Origin: Byssothecium circinans
Taxonomy: Eukaryota > Ascomycota > Dothideomycetes > Pleosporales > Massarinaceae
DNA length: 64,000 nucleotides
NCBI GenBank assembly: GCA_010015675.1
Contig: ML976987.1
Location: forward strand, 454,303 to 518,302
Direction: 5' to 3'
Within the stretch, counting starts at the first letter, position 1; each line of letters opens with the position of its first letter. The position numbers and the translations under genes were made by a program. Positions 43,664 to 53,558 of this stretch are shown here, in pieces. The notes under the pieces are model-generated. The model made no database searches and was not told where the DNA came from. It saw only the letters and a program-made list of their open reading frames with translations.

Positions 43664-46207
43664 ATGTATGCGCCGACCATGTCAGCCACGCAGATTCGAA
43701 AGCCCTCGGGGCCTCAACACCAACACCAACCCGACGCGCAAACACCATCACTACCCAAACCCAGACACTCGCACTCGCACTCGCACTCGCGCACCTTCAC
43801 CGCGCCCGTGACGCCCACACCCGCACCCGCACTCCTGCGCCTGCCCTCGACCAGCTCCAGCTCGCTCGAACTGCCCTCGCCATTGCCATTGCCCACATCG
43901 CCGCGCTCTCGACGCTCCTCCTCATCGGCCACCTCTCCGTCTTATTTCTCCCCACAAACGGCCCCGTCCAGCACCGCCCGACGACCGCCTGCATCGTTTA
44001 GTGGGCATGGAATCGACACCTCGCGCGGCCCGCCCATAACGCTCATTACTCGCGGCAATTCAGACATTGCGCGTCGGACGTCGCACCAGCCCGCCGACGT
44101 TGCTTTTGCCCACCCGCAATTCGCACACTTCACACAGGCAAATCTGCTCTCTCCGGACACTGCGTCGCACGGCTCGCGGGGACGCACACCACGCAGAGGC
44201 CTTTCTCGCCAAACCTCCACGTCGGACACCTCGCCCCGCCAGCAGCCCATGGCGAGCGCCGACGAGGGCTCGTCTGAATACAATCCGGCCTCATACAGTC
44301 GGTTCGGTAATTCACGCGCCATCAGCAGCCGGCGCAGAGCGACGCACACTGCTGGCGATGGAGCGCAGGAGGATCTTTTTCTGAACCTCGCCGCAGACAA
44401 CGCTGCCCAAGGACCGGCTCCGGAAGCCCCATCACGCTCAGATAGGCTCCAGGTAGGCAATTTCAACTACGTCTACTCTAGTACTCTAGCTGACCCCACG
44501 CAGTCTCGCATTGCACGCGCAAGCAACAGGCAGTCATTTCCGTCCGTCCTGCAGACAACGCAGCCGAGCTCTGCTACTACCAATGGCAGCCGGATACCGT
44601 CTACAGTTGACACCAAGGCAGGTGTCCAAAGTGGTGTCCAAAGCCGTCGTGCCTCGCTCATCCCATCGAGAGCCGCACGAGAGCAGTTACCCTTGACCCC
44701 CAGTAATCCAACCGATCCCTCCCGATCCCGTATACACGACCTATCTCCCCAAACATCCTTTTCGACCCGCAAACAAGACTCTGATCTCTCGCCAAAAGAA
44801 TTCCTCGCCTCATTAGAAGTGGGAAGGAGACGGCCGTCGTATCCCGATGCCACTCACACCCCACCGCATCGTGCCAATGCCTATCGCCCTTCAAATCTAC
44901 ACTACTATTCCTCCTCACACGACAATCTGCAGACGCCAGTTGTTGCCACTCCGCAGCCCACCCAGCAACAGGAGACAGCTCCTCGAGTTGAAGGTACCGA
45001 GTCTCATGGGTCTACAGGTCCTGCTACCTCTGTCTGGGATGAATTAGACGAGCTCAAAACGCGCATCCGACGTATTGAAATGGGAGGAAAGATTCCCGCT
45101 ACTGCTAGTGCAGTCATTTCTCAAGCTACGGCCGATCGTCCGCGAACAGCTAACACCTCGGTGACGACAGTTTCATCTTCCCCAAATCAGCAAAAGAAGG
45201 CGGCTCCTTCCCCATCCGAATCTACTGTGGGAGTACAGACGCCAAATAAAGTTCACCCACTGCTAGGAGACGCTCTAGCAAAGGCAAAGCAGCACACGAC
45301 GCCGGCCGTTTTCCGCGTGCTGGAGGCAACAGCAGCAGAAGCACTTGCCTTGGCAGAGATGACTGGAAGTGCTGGACCGCAGGGAACCCTTCAGTCGGCC
45401 AGTTCCATCCTGAATGGTGCTTCGATTCCCGATCGTCAAGTTCGACGCAAAGCAGACAACATCTGCCGCAGTCTGACAGAGTTGTGCATTGCCCTATGCG
45501 ACACCAAGCCTAGTCTCGCCAGTCCAGCATTCCGGTCCATCACTGCACCCTCACGCCGATCGAGCGTCCAGGTTAATGGGGACTCACCAACGATACGCCA
45601 CAGCATCGAGCCGGAGAGCAATACCATATCGCAGTCCAGCCCTAGTACCGCTCTGAGTCGAATTGAAGCGCGAAGAGTCAGTATGTTAGCCGGAGGGACG
45701 TATGGAAGCCCCCGAGAATCAAGTCAAGAGCCGCCAACAGCGTCTCAGAATCAGATACCGTCACGGTCAAGTCGTGCAGGTACTAGCCTCCATCGGCCTC
45801 GCCCAACAACCGACGATGAAGACGACGATCCAACGCTGCGAGCACCTTCTCGAGCATTCACGGATTTTCGCGATATCCGTTCATCTCATAAGCCTCGCTT
45901 CAGCAGGGAATACATCTCTCGTGAGCCCATGCCAGGCCTAGAGCCTTCTGCACTTCAGCACACTACATCATTGCGTCGCCCCACGGCTCCCGGTCTCAGC
46001 AACGAAACCAATCTGCTCTATAAGGATGGCAGCAGACGATACGGCATTGATCGCCAGGGTACCTCCGCATATGAGAAGCGGGCATCAGCTGAGCCCTCGC
46101 CGAGGACACAATTCTCCGCAAATCGAAACTCGATAGGGGGATATGTTGGTCTTGGTCGCTCCGGAAGCTTGAATCGAAGATTGCGAGGCAAAAGTGCCGG
46201 CGAGTGA
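43664..46207 (+). CDS. Conserved fungal Ser/Pro-rich protein of unknown function
   Basis: 847 residues if read through, single frame. The N-terminus is low-complexity, with a His-Ser dipeptide run (CACTCG repeats near 43777) and Pro/Ser stretches. A conserved-looking middle part contains SVWDELDELKTRIRRIEMGG (short coiled coil) and HPLLGDALAKAKQHTTPAVF followed by an Ala-rich helix. Similar Aspergillus proteins have carried the misleading name LPXTG-motif cell wall anchor; no such anchor, signal peptide or membrane segment is seen here. Two in-frame ATGs (43664 and 43679) could start it. A 51-nt segment at 44453-44503 has intron signals and is a multiple of three, so the real product may be 830 residues. 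Confidence 0.8.
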   Translation: MYAPTMSATQIRKPSGPQHQHQPDAQTPSLPKPRHSHSHSHSRTFTAPVTPTPAPALLRLPSTSSSSLELPSPLPLPTSPRSRRSSSSATSPSYFSPQTAPSSTARRPPASFSGHGIDTSRGPPITLITRGNSDIARRTSHQPADVAFAHPQFAHFTQANLLSPDTASHGSRGRTPRRGLSRQTSTSDTSPRQQPMASADEGSSEYNPASYSRFGNSRAISSRRRATHTAGDGAQEDLFLNLAADNAAQGPAPEAPSRSDRLQVGNFNYVYSSTLADPTQSRIARASNRQSFPSVLQTTQPSSATTNGSRIPSTVDTKAGVQSGVQSRRASLIPSRAAREQLPLTPSNPTDPSRSRIHDLSPQTSFSTRKQDSDLSPKEFLASLEVGRRRPSYPDATHTPPHRANAYRPSNLHYYSSSHDNLQTPVVATPQPTQQQETAPRVEGTESHGSTGPATSVWDELDELKTRIRRIEMGGKIPATASAVISQATADRPRTANTSVTTVSSSPNQQKKAAPSPSESTVGVQTPNKVHPLLGDALAKAKQHTTPAVFRVLEATAAEALALAEMTGSAGPQGTLQSASSILNGASIPDRQVRRKADNICRSLTELCIALCDTKPSLASPAFRSITAPSRRSSVQVNGDSPTIRHSIEPESNTISQSSPSTALSRIEARRVSMLAGGTYGSPRESSQEPPTASQNQIPSRSSRAGTSLHRPRPTTDDEDDDPTLRAPSRAFTDFRDIRSSHKPRFSREYISREPMPGLEPSALQHTTSLRRPTAPGLSNETNLLYKDGSRRYGIDRQGTSAYEKRASAEPSPRTQFSANRNSIGGYVGLGRSGSLNRRLRGKSAGE

Positions 46208-46890
46208 AGAGCTAAGGGTGCTCCCGGTTTTGATGATTAACACGCTATATACCCATCGGCTTTTCACTGATGATTCATGGGAACAACTGCCCTATACCCC
46301 GACAACTTCGTTTGAGGGACGACGTTCAGCTCCATCCCGCGGCAACCCGCGCCGACTTTTGAAGAATATTATCTGGAGCAAAACACAATTTTGCTGTATC
46401 TTGTCAGCTGAATACTGTGTGGATTTCGGGATGGAGGTGGAATATGAGGAACGATTCTACCGCTCGACACAACTTCTTTGTCGTTGCAACAACTTCTTGT
46501 TTGTATTATACATGTTCATGGCGTATTAGCGATTGCATATCATAGGAACACCTGGGACAGATACCAGGTTCACGTTCGAGCATCTGCCATGAATAGAAAG
46601 CAATAATTCATTTTAGCTCAATGTTTCTGTGCATACAATCGATACATTCTTGCAACACTAAAATACATGATGCATAAAAAAGCGCAGGGCTTGACTTTTA
46701 ACCAGCAAATGCCCGGATATCAAGTGGCAATAATGGACAAGGCGCACTGATCTAGCCCGGGATGGTGGAAAGCTGGGATGTCGAGTCGCCGCACCTTTCC
46801 GAACCAACCTCCACATCTCACACCGGTTTCTGCATTCCAAGCAATCCGTTGGACGGAACATGAGATGTTTCGACGACTTTGTAACAGACG
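46208..46890. other. Intergenic, no gene seen
   Basis: The 3' flank of the Ser-rich gene and the promoter of the Zn2Cys6 regulator. No motif was recognised. Confidence 0.5.
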
Positions 46891-48688
46891 ATGACTCCGC
46901 AGCTGAAAAGTACCCGTGCGAAAAGTAATTGCTGGACCTGCAAAGGTACGTCAGTTTCGAAAGTCTTGTGCTCCTTTTCTTCTCCCGGCCCCCACGACAC
47001 GTTCTTCGTCCGTCAACACCTCTTCTCTTCCGCATCCTACTTTCAAATACTGATTGTATAGTAGAAAGAAAGATTGGCTGCGATAGAGTGCTACCTCAAT
47101 GTTCGAATTGTGCGCGCTCCAAGAGAGTTTGTAAGGGATATGGATTGAAACTTGCGTGGCCGGACAAGCTCGACGGCAGAAGAAAGCAGAAGAATTGGAA
47201 GGCGGCGCCTGACGCGAGTGCCACGGAGTATCTTACGGAAGCTGGGGAGTTCACCTTTTTAAATACAGCCTTCGATGACGTGGAAAGGAAGAGGGTGGAA
47301 TGGAGCGACCTCGTGTTGGATGGAAATGGCAATGGTGTTGGGCGTAAACAGATTGGGTTAAGAGGCTTGGAGTTTGTACCGAAGGGGCTGAGTATACAGA
47401 GTGTTTTAGGTAGGGATGCGGAGCTGTTGAGGTATTGTACGTGGACAGCTGCGAATTCAGTCACTGTGGTGCTAACGACGGATCAGATGATTCGGTTGTT
47501 GCTCGCATGATTACAACTATCGATGATGATACAAACGGATTTCGGCTCCACCTCATTCCCATGGCATTATCGACGTCGAATGCGAGTTCGAAGAGTTTGC
47601 TTGAGGCGACGCTAGCGCTGTCTTCTTTCCATATTGGACGGCAAGACGAGGCGTTGAGGCACAAGGTTAATGCCATCAAATTGCTTTCGAGTTCATTTGA
47701 AAACGCAGCATCGAGCAGGATTGCACAGGTTTCGACTGGTATGATGCTTTGCGTCTACAGTGTAGGTCTTCTAGGTTTCATAACAAGCGTACCAAGATAT
47801 TGACAGTGTATAGGTCTTCGACTCCTCGGATACGACATGGAATGTGCATCTTCAGGGTGCCAAGAGTCTTCTTCGGGTTTTCTCAAAATCCGAACGCGAG
47901 GATCCTACTTTAGCTTTCGTAATGCCCTGGCTCGAGTACCATGACGTCTTTTCCGCGTACAGTCATCCAGTTCAATATCTACCAGCGCAACAGTTATCGG
48001 ACATCGTTCTCCCAGAAGCTACGCCAGCCACCCAGAAGGTCAGTCTCCTGTATGCTCATGCGAGTAGCCCATATGCTTACAATAGTAGATAATTGGACTA
48101 CTCGGGTGCTCAAGCGAGCTTTTACGGATTATATCCTGCATCAATCAACTTCGCGTAGTCGTAACACCCTCACGAAACGAATCACCTCCATCATACAAAA
48201 GCATAGCTGAATTCGTCCTCATTATCCGCGAACAGCTCATTGACCTAAAACAAGAAATCCTCGTTCAACCGGGCGAGAGATCTAGTGCCATATCACACGC
48301 GCGCATCACATTAACCGCTGAATTCTACCGCATTGCTGCACTCCTCTACCTCTACCAGACTGCGCTCACCTGGTCCCGATTTGTCTTCGAGGTCCAGGAA
48401 TTTGCTCAACAAGGCCTCATCATCCTTAACCAGATGGATGTGTGTACAAGTCCATGGCCGCTGTTCATACTGGCGTGTAATGTGAGTGGAGATGCGGATC
48501 GGATCAAGGTTATGAGGGTTATTGACGATGGAGCAAAGGAGAGGAGAGTGGGCAATTATCAAATCATTAGAAGTCTCGTACAAAAGGTCTGGAAACAGCA
48601 GGATTTGGCTGCAGATGAGAAGGTGGAGAGGAAGGTCGACTGGAGGGATTTGATGGAAGTGGGAGCTTCTATGCCTTCTTTCATCTGA
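46891..48688 (+). CDS. Zn2Cys6 transcription factor (Fungal_trans_2 type)
   Basis: Five exons: 46891-46945, 47065-47436, 47487-47761, 47814-48038 and 48089-48688, all GT-AG and in phase; 508 residues. The first junction completes the zinc cluster CWTCKERKIGCDRV...CSNCARSKRVC (C-x2-C-x6-C-x6-C-x2-C-x6-C), residues about 14-42, with the usual basic linker. The C-terminal domain resembles Fungal_trans_2 (MITTIDDDTNGFRLHLIPMA, LLEATLALSSFHIGRQDEAL, and STGMMLCVYSVFDSSDTTW). It is a nuclear DNA-binding regulator with unknown targets. It converges on the nitrilase pseudogene 109 bp away, so a former shared pathway is possible but unproven. The gene itself looks intact. Confidence 0.9.
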
Positions 48689-48796
48689 TGCGCAGGATCT
48701 AACTCACGAAGCGAAGAGCCGTTCCGGAGAAGTTTCGTTCAACGATCAGCGACCGGATTCGACGCCAAATCCTATGACTAAATTGCTGGCTTCATG

Positions 48797-50020
48797 CTAC
48801 TTCATCAACGTTACATGCTTCGCCGCCTCCGGAAGCACCAACAGCGAGAACAAGTCCGGCCTTGCATAATCCCACACAGTATCGATGAACGTCTTTGCGT
48901 AATTAATATCACTCGGATGGATACTTGCTGTCAAAATCGCCTCAACGTCATCACTAACCGGTTCGCACAAGGCTTTCCGATCCGGTCCGAAAATTATACT
49001 AAACCACCTCCAGGCTGTCATGCCGTCAGTAAACCATCCCATACTCTCCCATCAACCAATTATGCATCTCAAGGGCGCCTCAACTCACCGTCTTCGTGAC
49101 ATGGTTGCCAAGGAAGTTTCTTCTCGAGATTGCCTTCGGTAATGATTTGCGACGCAACGAGAACGAAGGTTTGTCCTTCAGTGGCCATAAACTGCGAGGC
49201 GCGGTAACTTGCTTGGCCTGTTTCATGGTAGAGCCAGGGTTGCTTTTCCGGGTCAAGGCACGCTGAATTCGGCCGGCCAGGAGACGACGTGGATCTGCAC
49301 GCGTTGGCTGTTCTCGTAGTAGCAGCGCAGTCTAGAGAAACAGTCAGCATGAGATTGACATTATGGGAAGGGGGAGAAGAATAGGGCAAGTACAACTGTA
49401 AATGCTCCCAAGAGTTCAGTCCTCTGATCCTCCCAAACGGACTATCAACCACGCTTTTCAAACTATCCGCTTACCCGTCACCCCAGAGCGTGCGTTCTAC
49501 ATAGATGGGCTTTATCTTCCTACTATTATGTACATTTTCTCCCTCCAGGGGACATAAAAGACTGCGCCATGTATAATGACGCGCCGTCCCGCTCAGAATA
49601 CCCTAACACAACGAACATGTCCACTTCTTTAACGGCCGCTTATATCTGTCTCATTTCGGTCGAGTCTTTGATGAGCGAGTTAGCCATGTAGGAGTGTATC
49701 ATTTCGACATTGTTGATTAATGAGGTGGTCCATATGCCCCTATGTTCTCCCTATGATGTTAGCTCTTTCTCCCTTGCTTCTTTCGTCCAGACGAGGACAG
49801 GGGGAATATGGTGTCTTAGGTGATTTTACCACGGATATCCAAGTATCCAGATTTCAGGGAAGCGGAGCACTTTTACGCCATCGGCGTCGGCTTCTCTGAT
49901 CGAACGGATTGTTTTGTCGACGCCGCCTTGAAGGTCGAGCCAGACGAGTTCGCTTTGTATGGCGCCGACGCGTACTTTGGCTGATATTGTCTTCTCACTC
50001 TTCTCTTTCTTCGGGGGCAC
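48797..50020 (-). pseudogene. Nitrilase pseudogene
   Basis: Collinear pieces of a carbon-nitrogen hydrolase of the aliphatic/plant-type nitrilase class run from 50020 to 48797 in shifting frames. The order is: start with GGVDKTIRSI and FPEIWILGYPW (catalytic Glu), then SLINNVEMIHSYMANSLIKD, VVLGYSERDGASLYMAQSF, RKIKPIYVER (catalytic Lys), SVVDSPFGRIRGLNSWEHLQ, DPEKQPWLYHETGQASYRAS, and a C-terminal IDTVWDYARPDLFSLLV. Lesions include TAA at 49640-49642, TAA at 49471-49473 and frameshifts near 49550, 49265 and 48980. The catalytic Cys of the LNCWE motif is Ser (TCT, 49411-49413). Intact members convert nitriles to acids and ammonia. At least two former introns are visible (49330-49400 and about 48990-49055). 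Confidence 0.88.
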
Positions 50021-51290
50021 GATATGTTCGAATTAAGAGGAGACGGTCGTAGGGGGAATGGAAGATATGGTTCTCTCGGGATTCGCCAGTTTATAGTATA
50101 GATGACCTGCAGGGCGAATCGATTGTTGCTCGTCTAAGAGGCGCGTCAAGCTCATGTGGTGCCTCCACCTCGCTTTCGTGTATTATGAGGTGGTTGGCTG
50201 TCAATAGAAAAGGTGGGTTAGAAGGGCTTTTGATCACAAATTACTCCTCGACTCATCGGCGACGTGGGAGATGCCGATCAAGGCACAGCCGTACGGAACG
50301 AACGCCTTCGCTCCAGCACGCACAATATATAATGATGCTCACCGAAAATCATAAGACACGAGACAAGTAAGCCCTTAATCATCCACGCCGCCTCCAAGGA
50401 CGCGGCTAATGAGTCACCATAGCTGTCAAAAAGTGGTCAACTTTAACTACCTAGAAAATATTTGGGACCTAACTAAAAGGCTTTGTGGAGTTAGAGTGGG
50501 ATTGCAAAGTAATGCCCTGCATATTTGGTAAGTTGTACTTATCAATAGTAACGCATCTTCTAATTGGATAGATACATAACCTTGGGCGTTACGGGGAAGT
50601 GCACGCGGGGAAGGCAAAAGAGGAATATTAAAATAGAAACGTATAATGCTAAGTTAAGGATATCACTAGGTGTCTCCTGGAGGATGTTTGGTTACAATTT
50701 GGCTTTCAGAGACCTGCCGATAGCGCAGGCGCTGCAGTATTGAAGGATTGGTTAGAATGAAGAGGAAGGTCTATAAATTTTCTTAGAAGACTTGGACGAT
50801 CAAGTGTTTCCTAGGAATAAAGACATTGAGCAGCTTCGGCGAGTGAGCATTCGTTCAACATCTAAGAAGGAAGGTCCTAGGTAGTTGTGGCACATAAAGG
50901 AGAAACATGGAAGCCCCACAGCGATAGCAGCATAGTTGAACGTCAGCGTCCGGGCCACTTTTCTTGTCACTGGACTACCTGCAATACCCCCAAACTCCTG
51001 TAAATGCCTGGTCTCGAACCTAAGGTGGATGGTAGATATGTGTTTTTTAGTTTGTGTTCGAGCCGAGTTGTGCAGGGCGGAAACCGTACGACACCATCTA
51101 GAACACTGAGATTTTCCTTCCTATGCAGGTTTACCCATCATGTCTTTATCTTTACTAAAATAAAGCCCTTGACATTGGCAAGACCATCTTTTGCATGTGC
51201 GTATGTAGATTAGCCCAGGGTAAGGGTATATCTCCATCCACCCACCACCTTCTACTCATTTGTATTTGTTGATTTCCTTCTCCCATCTTC
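50021..51290. other. Gene-poor, mildly AT-rich region
   Basis: No gene is recognised. Base composition is more AT-rich than the flanking genes, with short stop-dense frames, which may be decayed coding or transposon sequence. No terminal repeats could be matched. Confidence 0.4.
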
Positions 51291-52060
51291 TTCCTCCCTA
51301 TAGACACCTTTGCTTTGTTTGATCTTCTTGTAGAGTTAAATCCCGTTCAAGAATTCAAAGGACGATACGGCATCCGTAGCCATGAGCTCTGGCACGAGTT
51401 TAAACCCAGATCCAACCCTGCCTATCAAAGCATACTTAATTAGTCCGAGTTTCGTGACTTTGAAGTAGGCTTCCTCGCCAATACTGACCATCCAGAAGCG
51501 TTCTTTTCGGCACAGTTCTTCAAGATTCCGGTGGTCTTGGGGTTGGGTGGGATGAACATTGTTGAGGCGCGGAGGATGTATTTGACTACGATGGTGATAG
51601 GCAGCTATGTTCCCGTTGTGGATTCAAGACGTGTTGGAAGGGTCACGCTAAACAGAGGAAATCGAGGGGCGGGTCGCACATTTATAGATTAGAGAGTAGA
51701 ACTCATTACTGTGTTACGGAAGCAGATCCGGAACTAGCTGAAAAGAGATGACAAGTAGTTAGTCGCTGCCTACTCAATCTCTCAGAGCCTGTTTCTCCGC
51801 CGAGATTCATTACCGCTTTGTTTCAAAAGAAGTATGCGATATTGGGGACCAATTATAACAAACTTGGACGTTGAAAATAGTCGAACACATAGCCAGACCC
51901 TTGACACCATATTGTACTATCCTGTCAGACACACTGTTCCGATGGATATAGCAGCGGAGTCCTTGTATCGTAAGATTTGATTCGGCAGTACTATTAAATA
52001 TACCCGAAGTGATATTAGAGCCTCAGTCGGCATTATAGTTGTCGAGCTGATGTATTGGCC
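51291..52060 (+). pseudogene. Decayed ORF tract, family not recognised
   Basis: Several coding-like stretches follow each other with stops and shifts. After an AG at about 51303 comes a frame with FDLLVELNPVQEFKGRYG and SHELWHEFKPRSNPAY, broken by TAG near 51444. It then resumes with FFSAQFFKIPVVLGLGGMNI. A shifted frame gives CSRCGFKTCWKGHAKQRKS, resembling a small Cys/His zinc motif of MYND flavour, then THYCVTEADPELAEK and a TGA. A further open stretch (about 51770-51980) has RYWGPIITNLDVENS. These look like one former gene, but identity and exon layout are unknown. Confidence 0.4.
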
Positions 52061-53133
52061 ACGACTGGCGTGATGCACGAGCCGATCGATCTGGAATTAC
52101 AGTCTTGGGTACCTGGCAGCGACTTTGAAGTTGTTCACGCTAGCGCGAGGTAGCTAGTTCGCGTCGTGGTAGTCAGAGGTGACGATGATGTGTGGAGCCT
52201 CGCTTTGCACATAGTCGCAGGTATCCCTGCTCTTAATCTATGCTGGAGATGGCGTGGAATGCAGAGTACTTGGCGTCGTGTCCTGTGGAATGCGAAGAGA
52301 ATCGGCGGATGGTGACGCTGTGAGGTGCCACCTTCCCGTTCTGGGTTGACGTTGCCAAGGTCACGAACATGGTGGAGTGACTTGCAGGCACTGTACCGGT
52401 ACCTCGCCGGCCAGCGTTGGTAAGCGGAGGAACAAAGTCCTCGTGACGTACTGGTACAGTACAAGAGGTACTACCGCGGCGAGCTACCGCGCCCAGATGA
52501 GGAGAAGAGCAGGGTTCGACGCTTCTCCCAGTCTCTCCGAAATTTTGCCAGTTTGTGGCAGCGGGAACTCTCATGTATAATGATGTACATACAGTGCGTA
52601 GGTGGCAGAGCGGTATGAATTCCACAAATCAGCAGAGAGCACCGATTTTGCTCAATGTTCGCAAAGGTACCACGGGGGTAGGAAATGTGCAATATAACCC
52701 CGCTTGTGTTCGTCGTTGAGCAGGATGGCGCCACAGACTCGTATTCACGGGTTTTTAGGATGGCTGCGGAAGGCGTTGTCTTGGAGGCTTGGAAGCTGCA
52801 CATACTTGCAGTGCATGCACGGCTGGAGATGACGATGGACGCTCTCCATGAGGGCAAGCCTGCATACAACGGTGAATAATGGATTGCGCATCTGCCGATG
52901 CCCAAGCACAAGCACAAGGAAGAAAAGGAGAAAAGGAGGCGGAACAGGACAACAGGACGCTGTGGAGCCCTCTGACGCAAGGACTCTGCTTGCCGCCATG
53001 CCACCAGGCACGGCGGCCTCAACGGCGCGCACTCGTTGCAGCCGTCTTGGAACAACGGGCGGCGCGGAGTGGGTTGGAAGGTCCAATACCTATTGAATAG
53101 TAATGGACGCCGGACGGGCACGACGGCGAACAA

Positions 53134-53407
53134 CTGGGGTGAAGGAAGGTGAATTGAGCTGGGCATCTGGAGGTCCCAGACTCCCAGGCACAGTATTCCC
53201 CGCAGGGGTAGGGCGTTGGGGTGGATTGCATGGCATGCACTAGTAAGCTTGCCCGCTTGCGCTTGCCCGCTTGCGCTTGCCCGCTTGCGCCTGCCCGCTT
53301 GCCCACTAGCTCCCCTGCCGCAGCTCCCTCCCCATTGAGTCCCCAAGCTGCAAACGCAAACGCAGCCTTCCGGGGCCCCAGGTCTCCAGGCCGTGAAGAA
53401 ATAAAAG
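53134..53407 (+). promoter_or_regulatory. CreA/Mig1-like site cluster and TATA-like box
   Basis: SYGGRG carbon-catabolite-repressor consensus matches occur at 53134-53139 (CTGGGG), 53167-53172 (CTGGAG), 53199-53204 (GCGGGG on minus), 53370-53375 (CCGGGG) and 53376-53381 (CTGGGG on minus). A TATA-like AATAAAAG lies at about 53400-53407, some 150 bp before the ATG. Glucose repression of the downstream beta-glucosidase is inferred from these matches. Confidence 0.5.
53248..53303. repeat. 14-bp tandem repeat, four copies
   Basis: Unit CTTGCCCGCTTGCG is repeated three times perfectly and once with changes. It lies about 260 bp upstream of the beta-glucosidase ATG, between the CreA-like sites. Confidence 0.85.
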
Positions 53408-53558
53408 CCCTCCAGCGCCCATCGCATGGATTCGACGAGCGCTCACAATCCTCTTGCGTGCCCTCGATCGCCCATATTAATATTGATATTGTCGTGGCTC
53501 GTCTTGTCAACTCACTCCACTGCTGCCAGTGTTTGCCCTTGAGTTCCCCCAGTACGTC

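Larger units (their letters stand above)
52061..53558. other. Upstream region of the beta-glucosidase gene
   Basis: A long spacer ending in a GC-rich promoter. A 318-codon minus-strand frame (52471-53427) overlaps it but is low-complexity and rejected. An imperfect inverted repeat around GGTACAGT/ACTGTACC words lies at about 52386-52460. Confidence 0.5.

Noticed and set aside
52471..53427. 318-codon minus-strand ORF upstream of the beta-glucosidase
   Set aside because: It is a translation of GC-rich promoter DNA including the 14-bp tandem repeat (Gly/Ala/Arg low complexity), with no domain and no splice support.
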